NCBI GenBank assembly: GCA_002298785.1 | Contig: DBMR01000108.1 | Span: forward strand, 1-46,010 | Direction of reading: 5' to 3' | Length of the DNA stretch: 46,010 nt | From: Verrucomicrobia subdivision 3 bacterium UBA693 | GTDB taxonomy: Bacteria; Verrucomicrobiota; Verrucomicrobiia; Limisphaerales; UBA8199 | Shown here: positions 41,022-46,010 of the stretch, one piece after another | How the letters are laid out: every line of letters begins with the position of its first letter | How positions within the stretch are numbered: position 1 is the first letter of the stretch | Made by a program: the position numbers and the translations under genes | The notes under the pieces: model-generated | Databases searched by the model: none | What the model saw: the letters and a program-made list of their open reading frames with translations, nothing else | What the model was told of the DNA's origin: nothing

Positions 41022-41049
41022 TTGGGCCGGCAATGTAGCGGTCTATAAT
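41022..41049 (+). promoter_or_regulatory. weak candidate promoter just upstream of rpoB
   Basis: A perfect TATAAT (41044-41049) lies 16 nt after TTGGGC (41022-41027). If used, transcription would start around 41056 and leave a leader of about seven bases, nearly leaderless. The -35 is poor, so this could be a chance match in an AT-rich stretch. Confidence 0.25.
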
Positions 41050-41062
41050 ATTAAGGTCACCA

Positions 41063-44920
<3,858 letters not shown>

Positions 44921-44970
44921 GGTATTAATGTTTAAGTTTATAGCGAGACGTTTCGCCCAAAGATAATTGT

Positions 44971-46010
<1,040 letters not shown>

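Overview
This GC-rich, gene-dense window looks chromosomal and comes from a free-living Gram-negative bacterium. The best guess is Verrucomicrobiota (Pedosphaera/Limisphaera-like soil or freshwater lineage). That placement is an inference from gene content: a lamin-tail-domain secreted protein with a C-terminal module of the kind seen in that phylum, a DUF4912 gene coupled to a GH57 branching enzyme, two Gfo/Idh/MocA oxidoreductases, ribonuclease HIII, a hybrid-kinase pair, and a tRNA-Thr/tuf/tRNA-Trp/secE/nusG/rplKAJL/rpoBC cluster. No 16S gene is present to confirm it. I see no phage, insertion sequence, CRISPR array or defence island.

Layout. 1-5.3 kb, minus strand: a Pro/Ala-rich protein cut by the window edge, then accC and accB (acetyl-CoA carboxylase), then an aroQ / O-antigen-ligase-like / DNA polymerase III delta' operon. 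5.3-9.1 kb: a small antitoxin-like ORF with no toxin, a Gfo/Idh/MocA dehydrogenase and the lamin-tail protein. 9.4-18.3 kb: uvrA, a bleomycin-resistance-family protein, a secreted esterase, a REC-HPt-REC regulator next to a large hybrid histidine kinase, and an unknown protein with an SH3/tudor-like N-terminus. 18.4-24.6 kb: ligA, a Ppx/GppA phosphatase, a HAD phosphatase, a TPR protein, a small coiled-coil protein, an AsmA-like membrane protein and a single-domain response regulator. 24.9-30.2 kb: the DUF4912 gene, the GH57 glucan branching enzyme and hflX. 30.3-35.7 kb: a metallophosphatase, a second Gfo/Idh/MocA enzyme and a tightly overlapping purD / small membrane protein / rnhC set. 36.1-46.0 kb: tRNA-Thr, tuf, tRNA-Trp, tRNA-Ser, secE, nusG, rplK, rplA, rplJ, rplL, rpoB and the start of rpoC.

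The protein-coding content is mostly housekeeping. The most notable signals are in the RNA leaders. The accBC promoter overlaps the terminator of the upstream aroQ operon, and a second intrinsic terminator lies inside the predicted acc leader. A terminator-shaped hairpin also lies between a good promoter and tRNA-Thr/tuf, and another lies only 33 nt before tRNA-Trp. Further strong hairpins occupy the rplK-rplA, rplJ-rplL and rplL-rpoB gaps, the last with a C(UUCG)G loop. Together they suggest that translation and fatty-acid genes here are controlled by partial termination or RNA processing in their leaders. I found no convincing case for a wholly new multi-gene system.
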